Shown here: one piece after another, positions 56,578 to 64,000 of the stretch
Layout of the letters: every line of letters begins with the position of its first letter
Position numbering within the stretch: the stretch's first letter is position 1
NCBI RefSeq assembly: GCF_019795155.1
Contig: NZ_JAILYN010000002.1
Span: forward strand, 1-64,000
Reading direction: 5' to 3'
Source of the DNA: Marinobacterium arenosum
GTDB taxonomy: Bacteria > Pseudomonadota > Gammaproteobacteria > Pseudomonadales > Balneatricaceae
Length of the DNA: 64,000 bases
Program-made: the position numbers and the translations under genes
Notes under the pieces: generated by a model
What the model was told of the DNA's origin: nothing
What the model saw: only the letters and a program-made list of their open reading frames with translations
Database searches by the model: none

Positions 56578-58296
56578 ATGGACAGTACCTGGGCGCTTGT
56601 TTCCGGCCTGATTGGCGGGCTGGGTTTGTTTCTACTGGGCATGGGGATGATGACCGACGGCCTGAAACTGGCTGGCGGCTATGCGTTGCAACATATACTG
56701 GCGACCGGCACCTCGACTCGCAAGCGGGCGTTCGCCTCCGGGTTCGCTATCACAGCGCTGGTGCAGTCCTCCGGCGCGGTGGCGGTGGCGGTAATCGGCT
56801 TTATCAATGCCGGCCTGCTGGATCTCAGTCGCTCGCTGTGGGTGATCTTCGGCAGCAATGTCGGCACCACCATGACCGCCTGGATCGTGGCGGTGATCGG
56901 TTTCAAGGTGAAGGTGGAGATCCTCGCGCTGCCGGCGGTCGGCCTAGGCACACTGTTGTACATCTTCAGCGGCCACATACGTAGAAAGTCGCTGGGCGGT
57001 GCGCTGGCCGGACTTGGTCTGCTGTTTCTCGGCCTGCAGTTGATGCAGCAGTCGTTCAGCGGTGTCGAGCAGCATATCGACCTCTCCTGGATCAGGCCCG
57101 ACAGTATCTGGCATCTACTGGCGATGGTGTTGTTCGGCATCCTGCTGACCGCGCTGATGCAATCCTCCAGCGCCTCACTGGCAATCGTGCTGACCGCCGT
57201 CTCCACCGGTATGCTGCCGCTGATGGTCGGTGCTGCCGCCGTGATCGGCGCTAATATTGGCTCCACCGTCACCGCCCTGCTGGCGGTACTGAAGGCCAGC
57301 GCCAATGCTCGCCGGCTGGCCGGCGCCCATGTGGTGTTCAACCTGATCGCCGCCGCCATCGCGTTTGTCTTGCTGACCTTCTTCCTGACGCTGGTCGAGA
57401 TGGTACGCGAGGCACTGAAGCTGGACGCCGCGCCGGCGGTATCACTGGCACTGTTCCATACGGTGTTCAATCTGGTCGGCGTGCTGGCGATGATCCCGCT
57501 GTCCGATCGGCTGACCCGCTTCCTGCAAGGTCGCTTTCACTCCCAGGAGGAGCAGGCATCGCGGCCCAAGTATCTCGACCGGGTCACCGCCGAGGTGCCC
57601 GATATGGCGATCAAGGCATTGCAGCTGGAGCAACAGCGGATGATGAGAAAGTTGGGCGAGCTGCTGCATGATGCCAGCCAGGCGACTCTGGGCAGCAAGA
57701 CACCGGAGGCGCGCTTCGTGGTGTCTCAGCTGATCAGCGCGATCAACGACTTTATAGCCGATTGTTCCCGCCGCGCGCTGGCCGCCAACGTCGCCCAAAC
57801 CCTGCAGCAGGCGCTGCGCATCAATACCCGCAGTGCCACGATGATCGAGAGCCTGCGTGAACTGCGCGAGCACGAGATCACCATCAGCACCCTGCCGGAC
57901 GATCTTGCCACTGCGGTGATCAAATTGCGCGAGCTGGTCGAGCGGCTTGCCAACAGCGGTCAGGAACTGGCAAAACAGGATGCCAAGGCGCTAACCGCCC
58001 TGTTGCATGATTTCGAGAAGCAGTACGACACCGGCCAGGCGTTGTTGATCGAAGCCGGCAGCAACGGCCGCATCGATATGCGCAAGATGGAGAACTGCAG
58101 CCAGTACCTGTCGCTGCTGAGGCGCGCCACCCGCCAGTACACCAAGGGACTGATCGGCCTGCTGCGGCAGCAAACGCCCGAACAGGCCCCGGAGACGCCC
58201 CCGAAAACTTCCCGGGAAAAGCCGCTGGGACCGATACCAGAGGCCCAGCCTGAGCCGGTGGTCGAAAAATCTGCCGAGCCTAAACCACCGGGTTAG
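56578..58296 (+). CDS. Na+/phosphate symporter with PhoU-like tail
   Basis: 572 residues. Residues 1-about 310 hold the two inverted NptA-type repeats with the QSSGAVAVAVIGF and QSSSASLAIVLTA motifs. Residues about 340-520 are PhoU-like helices. A proline-rich acidic tail (QTPEQAPETPPKTS...) ends the protein. It should import phosphate with sodium at the inner membrane. Monocistronic; the P450 gene is convergent. Confidence 0.92.
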   Translation: MDSTWALVSGLIGGLGLFLLGMGMMTDGLKLAGGYALQHILATGTSTRKRAFASGFAITALVQSSGAVAVAVIGFINAGLLDLSRSLWVIFGSNVGTTMTAWIVAVIGFKVKVEILALPAVGLGTLLYIFSGHIRRKSLGGALAGLGLLFLGLQLMQQSFSGVEQHIDLSWIRPDSIWHLLAMVLFGILLTALMQSSSASLAIVLTAVSTGMLPLMVGAAAVIGANIGSTVTALLAVLKASANARRLAGAHVVFNLIAAAIAFVLLTFFLTLVEMVREALKLDAAPAVSLALFHTVFNLVGVLAMIPLSDRLTRFLQGRFHSQEEQASRPKYLDRVTAEVPDMAIKALQLEQQRMMRKLGELLHDASQATLGSKTPEARFVVSQLISAINDFIADCSRRALAANVAQTLQQALRINTRSATMIESLRELREHEITISTLPDDLATAVIKLRELVERLANSGQELAKQDAKALTALLHDFEKQYDTGQALLIEAGSNGRIDMRKMENCSQYLSLLRRATRQYTKGLIGLLRQQTPEQAPETPPKTSREKPLGPIPEAQPEPVVEKSAEPKPPG

Positions 58297-58314
58297 TCGT
58301 ACAACCGGTCCTGC

Positions 58315-59451
58315 TTAACCAAGTCGGATCGGTAACTGACGCGGCAACCGGGCATTGACCAGCGGTTCCATCGCCAGCGGCTGTTCCAGCAACCGCATCG
58401 ATGGATAGCGTGCCAGTAGGAGGTTGATGATCCGCACCGTCAGCGCCACGCCATAATGGCGTGCCAGGCAGCTATGGCCACCAACACCGAAGGTCAGGTG
58501 GCTATCGCTGTTGGAGCGGCCGGGTTGGAAAATGTCCGGGTTAGCGAACTGTTCCGCATCCCGGTTGGCTATTGCCAATATCAGTACCAGCTTGGTCCCG
58601 GCCGGCAGCGTCCCAACGCATTCGGCAGTTGCCCCCGGTTCATCGTCCCCGACCGGCAACTGCAGCTCGGCGGCCAGGGTACGGCGGGTCAGCTGAATCG
58701 GGCTGTCGAAGCGCAACACCTCTTGTACGAAGCCGCTGCCGATCTGTTCGGCATCGCTTAGCAGCGCCCTTCGCAAAGCGTGGCAGAGCAGCCCCCGGCC
58801 GGCATCGAAGCTCTGGATCAGCAGGCCGATAAAGGCCATCACTCTGCGCTCCGGTTCAATATCGGTGGTTACCTCGAATAATGGCAGCCGTAATAGCCGC
58901 TGTTGGATCGATACCAGGGCCCGGTCGATCTGTTGCCAGTCATCAGACCGTTTTTGTGGCAACATCAGTCGAACCAGTGTCGGCAACAGCTCGATCACCC
59001 GCTGCCGGGCCGCCTCCGCCATGCCAACCGACTGTAGCAGCATTTGCGGCATCAACTGGCGGGCGAACAGGTTCCAATCCAGCCGATCGCCCCGGTGACC
59101 GACCAGCAATCGATCCAACAGTTCTTCCGGCCCCCCATCCTCGAGTGACGACAACGACTCCATCAGCCTGCCGGTCATTTCTCGCAATGGGCCGTGGTGC
59201 GGCGGATTACTGACTCGCACCAGGCTGTCGATCAGCATCACCAGCCGCTCCGGCAGCTGGCGACGCCGCTCGTCGTTGGCCAGCGTCGCCACCTGCGCCT
59301 GCTCCGCCGCCAGCACCGCCCGACAGTCGGCATAACGGAACAGCGCAAAACTCTGGCTGAGCGGATCGAAATAGACCGATCTCTGCCGCTGGAAGCTACG
59401 GTAGTGAGAGATCGGGTCGGCGATCTGCGCCTGGTCGAGTAACAGCGTCAT
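58315..59451 (-). CDS. Cytochrome P450
   Basis: 378 residues, a little short for a class I bacterial P450. Heme-binding loop LTFGVGGHSCLARHYG with the ligand cysteine; the ExxR motif is EVLR. The I-helix lacks the usual A/G-G-x-D/E-T; the corresponding stretch is FIGLLIQSFDAGRGLL, so oxygen activation may differ. No ferredoxin or reductase gene nearby. ATG 59451 follows the ABM stop as TGAGATG, so both are one transcript. Confidence 0.9.
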   Translation of the reverse strand: MTLLLDQAQIADPISHYRSFQRQRSVYFDPLSQSFALFRYADCRAVLAAEQAQVATLANDERRRQLPERLVMLIDSLVRVSNPPHHGPLREMTGRLMESLSSLEDGGPEELLDRLLVGHRGDRLDWNLFARQLMPQMLLQSVGMAEAARQRVIELLPTLVRLMLPQKRSDDWQQIDRALVSIQQRLLRLPLFEVTTDIEPERRVMAFIGLLIQSFDAGRGLLCHALRRALLSDAEQIGSGFVQEVLRFDSPIQLTRRTLAAELQLPVGDDEPGATAECVGTLPAGTKLVLILAIANRDAEQFANPDIFQPGRSNSDSHLTFGVGGHSCLARHYGVALTVRIINLLLARYPSMRLLEQPLAMEPLVNARLPRQLPIRLG

Positions 59452-59452
59452 C

Positions 59453-59773
59453 TCAGGCCTCCGCCTTCGAGCTGGCCATATCGTAGCTGCGCACGATCTG
59501 GGCGATGGAGATCCGGTAATCCTTGAACAACCGTGCGCGCCCCTCCTGCTGGGCCTGCTGATGGGCTTCGAACCGTTTCCACTCCAGTACCGCCTGTTCC
59601 GACTGCCAGAACGACAGGCTCAGCAGACGGTCGTTGTTGGCCAGGCTCTGGAAGCGTTCGATGCTGATAAAGCCGGGAATCCGCTCCAGCGACGGGCGCA
59701 GTTCGGCGGCCAGGTCCAGGTAACGCTGCTTATGGCAGTCGTGCAGTTCCACTTCAAACAGTACCGCGATCAT
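59453..59773 (-). CDS. ABM-domain (antibiotic biosynthesis monooxygenase-like) protein
   Basis: 106 residues from ATG 59773 with AAGGAG six bases upstream. Typical small ABM protein: MIAVLFEVELHDCHKQRYLD, RIPGFISIERFQS, LLSLSFWQSEQAVLEWKRF, ending ISIAQIVRSYDM. Members include quinol monooxygenases and heme degraders; the substrate here is unknown. Tightly coupled to the P450 gene, suggesting a joint oxidative step. Confidence 0.82.
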   Translation of the reverse strand: MIAVLFEVELHDCHKQRYLDLAAELRPSLERIPGFISIERFQSLANNDRLLSLSFWQSEQAVLEWKRFEAHQQAQQEGRARLFKDYRISIAQIVRSYDMASSKAEA

Positions 59774-60179
59774 GGTCATCTCCTTGGTGATCCATTTACT
59801 TAGAAAAGACTGGAAAACTTGATTGGCAAAACAGCTACCCAGCCTAACGGCAGAGATTGGACGGATGTTTCGGCGCGGACCGTAATATCCAGGCTCGTGC
59901 GGGCTCGGAGGTTTAAGGGTTGTCGGGTATAGTGCGCTGCTAAATTGCGCTGGTGGCTGGAATACCCTGTGGATTCGGTGAACGTCGAACTTCAGCGTGG
60001 GGCTGAAACGCCTACCGGCGTTCGGTCGGCTGAACCTGCCCGGCCGGAGCCAAACCGACATAACACGGCCCTCGTGGTCGATTGAAGTCGCCCCTACATC
60101 GGAAACGGCACACCGAGTCGGCCGTACAATGACAAACTTCCAGGTAATAATTCGGCAATTGTCGCCGCGAAGAAAAACG
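59774..60179. repeat. Divergent gap with family B repeat, copy 5 (about 60001-60128)
   Basis: No gene. Between the ABM-P450 operon and the ArsR-like gene. The part 60001-60128 contains TTCGGTCGGCTGAACCTGCC, CGGCCGGAGCC and GGCACACCGAGTCGGCCGTA, the family B ends. The promoters of both transcripts must lie here. Confidence 0.6.
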
Positions 60180-60875
60180 ATGCAGGATAATTTTCAGATC
60201 GCCCGCCTAGCCGGGCTGATCGCCGACCCCAGTCGCGCCATCATGCTGGTCTCACTGATGGATGGCCGGGCCTATACGTCAGGCGAGTTGGCCCGTACCG
60301 CAGGGCTGACGCCGCAGACCGCCAGTGGCCACCTGGTCCGGCTGGCGGACGAGGGCCTGTTGTCGGTAGTCAAACAGGGGCGCCACCGCTATTACCGGCT
60401 GGCCTCCGACGAGGTAGCACAGGCGCTGGAAGCCCTTCAGCGGCTGACTCAGCTGGATGCGCCGGCCCGGCCCCGCCCCAAGGTTCCGGCCAGCTTGCGG
60501 TTTGCACGCAGCTGTTACGACCACATCGCCGGCAGTTTGGGTGTAACGCTGTACCAGGGCTTTATCGAGCGAGGATTTATAACGGAGCAACCCGGCGGCG
60601 CAGTGGTACTGCAACCGGCTGGGCAGAGCTATCTGCACGAGCTGGGCATCGGCGAGGGGATAACATTGGCGGATCTGCCGCCGCTACGCCCCTGCCTGGA
60701 CTGGAGCGAGCGCCGCTTCCATCTGGCCGGCCCGCTGGCGCACGCTCTGCTGGAACGCTATCTAGCGCTCGGCTATCTGCAACGAGTCGATAGCAGCCGA
60801 CAGCTCAAGGTAACCCCGTCCGGTTGGCAGCATTTCCAGCAGTTGGAAATCGCGCTTGATGAAACGGCGGCTTGA
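60180..60875 (+). CDS. ArsR-type winged-helix regulator, long form
   Basis: 231 residues from ATG 60180 (MQDNFQIARLAGLIADPSRA); earlier in-frame ATGs lie in the repeat and have no ribosome site. The N-terminal 90 residues are an ArsR/SmtB winged helix (GELARTAGLTPQTASGHLVR, LLSVVKQGRHRYYRL). No CxC metal motif. The C-terminal 140 residues (ARSCYDHIAGSLGVTLYQGF...) match the longer ArsR group with a conserved C-terminal extension. Divergent from the ABM-P450 pair, which it probably controls. Ligand unknown. Confidence 0.83.
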   Translation: MQDNFQIARLAGLIADPSRAIMLVSLMDGRAYTSGELARTAGLTPQTASGHLVRLADEGLLSVVKQGRHRYYRLASDEVAQALEALQRLTQLDAPARPRPKVPASLRFARSCYDHIAGSLGVTLYQGFIERGFITEQPGGAVVLQPAGQSYLHELGIGEGITLADLPPLRPCLDWSERRFHLAGPLAHALLERYLALGYLQRVDSSRQLKVTPSGWQHFQQLEIALDETAA

Positions 60876-60904
60876 CCGCCGATTCCTCTATCCCGTCAAT
60901 CTGC

Positions 60905-61111
60905 TCAATCGAGCCGGAAACCGACCTTCATCACCACCTGGAAGTGGTCGACCTTGCCGCCGGCGACATGGCCGCGAATCTCGCTGACTTCAAACCATTC
61001 GACATGGTTGATGGTGTCAGCGGCCCGTGCAATGCCCTTCTGGATCGCATCGTCGATGCTGACGGTCGAGGTGCCTACAACTTCCACTTTCTTGTAGATA
61101 TGGTCTGCCAT
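60905..61111 (-). CDS. Dodecin
   Basis: 68 residues. HIYKKVEVVGTSTVSIDDAI and HVEWFEVSEIRGHV are dodecin hallmarks; the tryptophan in VEWFEV would stack on flavin. Dodecins are flavin- or CoA-binding dodecameric storage proteins. Ends the gap between the ArsR gene and a small exported protein gene. Confidence 0.95.
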   Translation of the reverse strand: MADHIYKKVEVVGTSTVSIDDAIQKGIARAADTINHVEWFEVSEIRGHVAGGKVDHFQVVMKVGFRLD

Positions 61112-61193
61112 GATCTGCCCTGCCTGTTCAGTGATATGGGTTATCGATCAACATAGACGGCGCTCGCCAGCCCCGCAAAGATGGCCGGGCCGC

Positions 61194-61616
61194 TCAGGGC
61201 CCGGACAGTTTCAGATCGGTCACCTGGAAGGTGCCGCCCTGCGGCAGCTCGACCGACAACACCACTTCGGTCACCGGGTCGTCCGGCGAGGTGAACGGAA
61301 TGCTGAACTCGGTCGGCTGGTCGGCCTGGAAGTTTTGCAACGCCGGGATTCGAGAGAAGTAGTACTGGCCGTTGACCCGCGACCACATCATCACGTTGGC
61401 CGGCCCACCGCTGGCCCGGCCGGTCAGGTGGAGGGTGCCGGTCAGCTCGGTGGCGATCCGTACCAGATTGAGCTTGGCGTAGCCGTGCGACCAGAGTTGG
61501 TAGCCGTTGTCGATCTTGCTGATCGATGCGGCCTGTTCAGGCTGATCCGCCCGCGCCTGTGCGAAACCGATCGCCAACGACAGCACCAGCAGCGCGCCCC
61601 AGACTCTCTTTCGCAT
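61194..61616 (-). CDS. Small exported protein, function unknown
   Basis: 140 residues from ATG 61616, with GGAGGGGG upstream. A signal peptide (MRKRVWGALLVLSLAIGFAQ...ARA) leaves about 117 residues that look all-beta (YAKLNLVRIATELTGTLHLT, TEVVLSVELPQGGTFQVTDL). No family recognised. Lies about 80 bases upstream of the dodecin gene on the same strand. Confidence 0.65.
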   Translation of the reverse strand: MRKRVWGALLVLSLAIGFAQARADQPEQAASISKIDNGYQLWSHGYAKLNLVRIATELTGTLHLTGRASGGPANVMMWSRVNGQYYFSRIPALQNFQADQPTEFSIPFTSPDDPVTEVVLSVELPQGGTFQVTDLKLSGP

Positions 61617-61716
61617 CACCCGTCCCCCTCCGTCAGCGCCGCCCGATTGCCGGAAGACCATTGCTTTAAGGGTATAGTCCATAAATTGCCGGTTGGGAGA
61701 GGCTTCACAACAGCCT

Positions 61717-62149
61717 GTCGCCCTCGGCACCCGCGGGCATAAAAAGTGGACTGCTACGCCGAAAAACCTGTAGCAGTGGGCTTGGCATGCCCTTTGGGTA
61801 CCGACCGCGACCTGTATCGGGATTCGTACCAGGTTTCCGGTCGCCCTCGGAGCGGGCTGCTACGCCGAAAAACCTGTAGCAGTGGGCTCCGACCGCGACC
61901 TGTATCGGGATTCGTACCAGGTTTCCTGGTCGCCCTCGGAGCGGGCTGCTACCCCGAAATTCCGTAGCAGTGGGCTCCGACCGCGACCTGTATCGGGATT
62001 CGTACCAGGTTTCCGGTCGCCCTCGGAGCGGGCTGCTACGCCGAAAAACCTGTAGCAGCGGGCTTGGCATGCCCTTTGGGTACCGACCGCGACCCGCATC
62101 AGCATTCGAACCAAGTTCCCGGTCGCCCTCGGCACCCGCAGGCATAAAA
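61717..62149. repeat. Family A tandem repeat array, second locus
   Basis: Units begin at about 61778, 61884, 61972 and 62060, giving steps of 106, 88 and 88 bp; the short ones lack the 18-bp GGCATGCC...GGTAC part, as in the array at 10361. The array is bracketed by a 28-bp near-perfect direct repeat, GTCGCCCTCGGCACCCGC and on to GGCATAAAA, at 61717-61744 and 62122-62149. Loop sequences differ from those of the first array (CCTGTAGCAG). No gene; 61617-61716 and 62150-62289 hold nothing else recognisable. Confidence 0.88.
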
Positions 62150-62289
62150 GCGAGCTGGCAACGTTTCAGCCCTCTCTCTGACAAACACCTGCCTGAAATC
62201 AAAGCATCTGATAGTGCTCGCTCTGGACGACTTCGAATCGTCTACAGTAAGCTGAGAGCCAACGGACGCCACGGAGCTATGCCACCGCC

Positions 62290-63126
62290 ATGTCGCAGCA
62301 CGCCCTAGACTGTCCCCAATCCATCGACGGCCTTCACCGGGTAGCGGGCCGGACACGCCCCTCTCCCGAGCGCGACACACTGCGCCTGCTCAGCTTCAAT
62401 ATCCAGGTCGGCATCAAGACCCACGCCTTCCACCACTACCTGACCCGTGGCTGGCAGCATCTGTTGCCGCACCGGCAACGTAACCGCACGCTGGAGCAGA
62501 TCGGCCGGATACTCCGCCAGTACGACCTGGTGGCCCTGCAGGAGGCGGACGGCGGCAGCATTCGCTCCGGCTTCGTCAACCAGGTGGAGTACCTGGCCGA
62601 TGTGGGCCGCTTTCCGTACTGGTACCAGCAGCTGAACCGCAACCTCGGCAAACTGGCCCAGCACAGTAACGGGGTGCTCAGCCGCATCGAACCCGACTAC
62701 GTGGAAGATCACCCGCTGCCGGGGCTGATCCCCGGCCGCGGCGCGATTCTGGTGCGATTCGGCGAGGGCAAACACTCGCTGCTGATCATCGTACTGCACC
62801 TGTCGTTGGGCGCACGCGCCCAGGACCGGCAGCTGCGCTATATCCGCGAACTGGTGCAGGACCACCCCCATGTGGTGCTGATGGGCGATATGAACAACCC
62901 GCTGGAACATCTGCAGCGCCGGCCGGCGATGCGCGGGCTGGATCTGGTTTCGGCCGAGGAGACCCTGCACACCTATCCCAGCTGGCAACCGGCCCACGCA
63001 CTGGACCATATTCTGATCTCGCCGAGCCTGGAGATCCGCAATGCCCGGGTGCTGGACTGCACCCTCTCCGACCACCGGCCGATCGCCATGGAGATCGGGC
63101 TGCCGAAGTGCCTGCAGCACCTTTGA
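62290..63126 (+). CDS. Endonuclease/exonuclease/phosphatase family protein
   Basis: 278 residues. EEP fold motifs in order: LRLLSFNIQVG (about 33), LVALQEADGG with the metal Glu, LLIIVLHLSLG, VVLMGDMNNPLEHL, ALDHILISPSLEI and LSDHRPIAMEI. Divalent-metal hydrolase of phosphodiesters or phosphates; no signal peptide, so probably cytoplasmic. The N-terminal 30 residues are not conserved, so the start could be later. Followed five bases on by a 9-bp tandem repeat. Confidence 0.85.
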   Translation: MSQHALDCPQSIDGLHRVAGRTRPSPERDTLRLLSFNIQVGIKTHAFHHYLTRGWQHLLPHRQRNRTLEQIGRILRQYDLVALQEADGGSIRSGFVNQVEYLADVGRFPYWYQQLNRNLGKLAQHSNGVLSRIEPDYVEDHPLPGLIPGRGAILVRFGEGKHSLLIIVLHLSLGARAQDRQLRYIRELVQDHPHVVLMGDMNNPLEHLQRRPAMRGLDLVSAEETLHTYPSWQPAHALDHILISPSLEIRNARVLDCTLSDHRPIAMEIGLPKCLQHL

Positions 63127-63130
63127 TTAC

Positions 63131-63187
63131 CAACAAAACCAGCAAAACCAGCAAAACCAGCAAAAGCAGCAAAAGCAGCAAAAGCAG
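63131..63187. repeat. 9-bp tandem repeat after the EEP gene
   Basis: Six copies of CAGCAAAAC/G (first copy CAACAAAAC): three ending in C then three ending in G, plus a final CAG. It starts four bases after the stop codon. Such simple repeats change length by slippage. The 63188-63315 stretch holds nothing else recognised. Confidence 0.9.
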
Positions 63188-63315
63188 ATGGGAGGCGTGC
63201 CCCGCGGCGATTGTTGGCCGCACCCGCGCCAAAGCTCTGCGCCAAACCCTCAATTAACCTCGAATAAGACGAGTCATACTTAAAGAACCTCCTTGCTGTT
63301 TAAGCGGACGCCACC

Positions 63316-64000
63316 ATGGCCACGCCAACCGGACGACTCAGCTATGCCCAAGGCCTGGAAACCCTGCTTCATACACTGAAGCAACCGCAGGCCCGCCTGC
63401 TGCTGTACGGTGCGCCCGGCAGCGGCAAAAGCCATCTGGCCGCCGAACTGGCACGCCGGCTACAGGTCGCAGGGCTCCCCTGCTTCTGCCTGAGCGCCGA
63501 TCCCGGCGCGCCGGCCTTCGGCCTGCCGGCGGCTTTGAACCTCGGCTGCTGGTGCGATGACAACTGGCAGCTGCTTGAATTCGAGCCGTTCTGCAGCCTC
63601 AATGCCGCCCGCTTCCGGCTGCCGCTGATTGAAGTGGTTGGCCGACTGGCCGAGCAGGTATCCGAGCATCCGCTGATTATCGACGCGCCCGGCGTCAGCC
63701 GGGGGATCGCCGCCGCCGAGTTGCTGCCGGCGCTGGTCAACACCTGCCGGGCCAGTTCGCTGGCGGTGCTGGAACAGGATGACGAGCTGCAACCGCTGCA
63801 CAATGAGCTGCGCAGTCTGACCTTGCCGGTGCTGCCGATACAGGCCCATACAGAGGCCAGCCGGCCCAGCCGGTCCAGCCGCGCCCGGAGCCGAACCGGG
63901 CGGTGGCTGAACTACCTGACCGAAGGCCGGGAGACAACGCTGACGCTGGATGACATCCCCCTGCTGGGCACACCGCCGCCGCAGGCGTGTCCCGAGAAAT
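63316..64000 (+). CDS. Clp1-like P-loop polynucleotide kinase (partial, cut by window end)
   Basis: 228 codons from ATG 63316 to the window edge, no stop. Walker A GAPGSGKSHLAAELARRL at about residues 34-51. Then LSADPGAPAFGLPAALNLG, a pattern like the D-x-G-Q-x-x-G-x-P element of Clp1/Grc3 kinases, and PLIIDAPGVSRGIAAAELLP, a second Clp1-like segment. These enzymes phosphorylate 5'-OH RNA ends. No ribosome site is evident before the ATG, so the start is uncertain. The C-terminal half is outside the window. Confidence 0.65.
   Translation, partial: MATPTGRLSYAQGLETLLHTLKQPQARLLLYGAPGSGKSHLAAELARRLQVAGLPCFCLSADPGAPAFGLPAALNLGCWCDDNWQLLEFEPFCSLNAARFRLPLIEVVGRLAEQVSEHPLIIDAPGVSRGIAAAELLPALVNTCRASSLAVLEQDDELQPLHNELRSLTLPVLPIQAHTEASRPSRSSRARSRTGRWLNYLTEGRETTLTLDDIPLLGTPPPQACPEK

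Overview
The window looks like the chromosome of a GC-rich (roughly 60% by eye) marine-type gammaproteobacterium of the Oceanospirillales/Pseudomonas-like kind. Pointers are a type II (kinase-fold) homoserine kinase, a YehS/DUF1456 protein, a complete taurine dissimilation set, a selD-mnmH operon with a PhnCDE-like transporter, a Na/phosphate symporter and a dodecin. No rRNA or tRNA gene was recognised. The species call is inference.

Layout. 1-1704: the 5' end of a group IIC-type intron sits just beyond the terminator of an alanine/sodium symporter gene. 2227-15101: one-carbon metabolism. sdaA, glyA, gcvH and gcvP run on the minus strand; an XRE-cupin regulator gene diverges from sdaA. gcvT, lipA and a SoxG/GcvT-like gene run on the plus strand beyond a 1.1-kb repeat array. 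A palindrome (TTTCCTATAGGAAA) lies between sdaA and the regulator and a near copy lies upstream of gcvT, which suggests one regulon for serine/glycine breakdown. 15164-24277: thrB, an AraC regulator, a small HTH regulator and a 2001-residue secreted DUF4347/cadherin/RTX/DUF4214 protein; the last three share a tandem 21-bp upstream element. 24918-26774: a small operon of DUF6506, a LuxR-type response regulator and a ThiM-like kinase.

27053-35861: taurine as carbon source. Tpa makes sulfoacetaldehyde and alanine, Ald regenerates pyruvate, Xsc yields acetyl phosphate and sulfite, Pta yields acetyl-CoA, a TauE-type protein exports sulfite, and TauR (MocR type) regulates. 36855-39681: a TrpXYZ-like ABC importer. 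39917-45130: small accessory genes (YgjV, VOC, TetR with a double palindromic operator, a broken ABM gene, a lipoprotein, an EamA transporter, and an alpha/beta hydrolase lacking its nucleophile serine). 45223-50548: a five-gene selenium operon, selD-mnmH-phnD-phnC-phnE-like.

51640-55790 is a clearly AT-rich island between housekeeping genes. It holds a SLATT (DUF4231) membrane protein and a TIR-STAND NTPase, a likely anti-phage or abortive-infection module and the best candidate for an undescribed system here. 55789-64000: msrA, a Na/Pi symporter, an ABM-P450 pair with an ArsR-like regulator, dodecin, a small exported protein, a second copy of the repeat array, an endonuclease/phosphatase-fold protein and the start of a Clp1-like P-loop kinase cut by the window edge.

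Two dispersed intergenic repeat families run through the window: family A (105/87-bp units with internal palindromes; arrays at 10361-11512 and 61717-62149, a degraded copy near 34131) and family B (about 65-180 bp, five places). Many large ORFs in the window are antisense shadows of real genes or read-throughs of these repeats.
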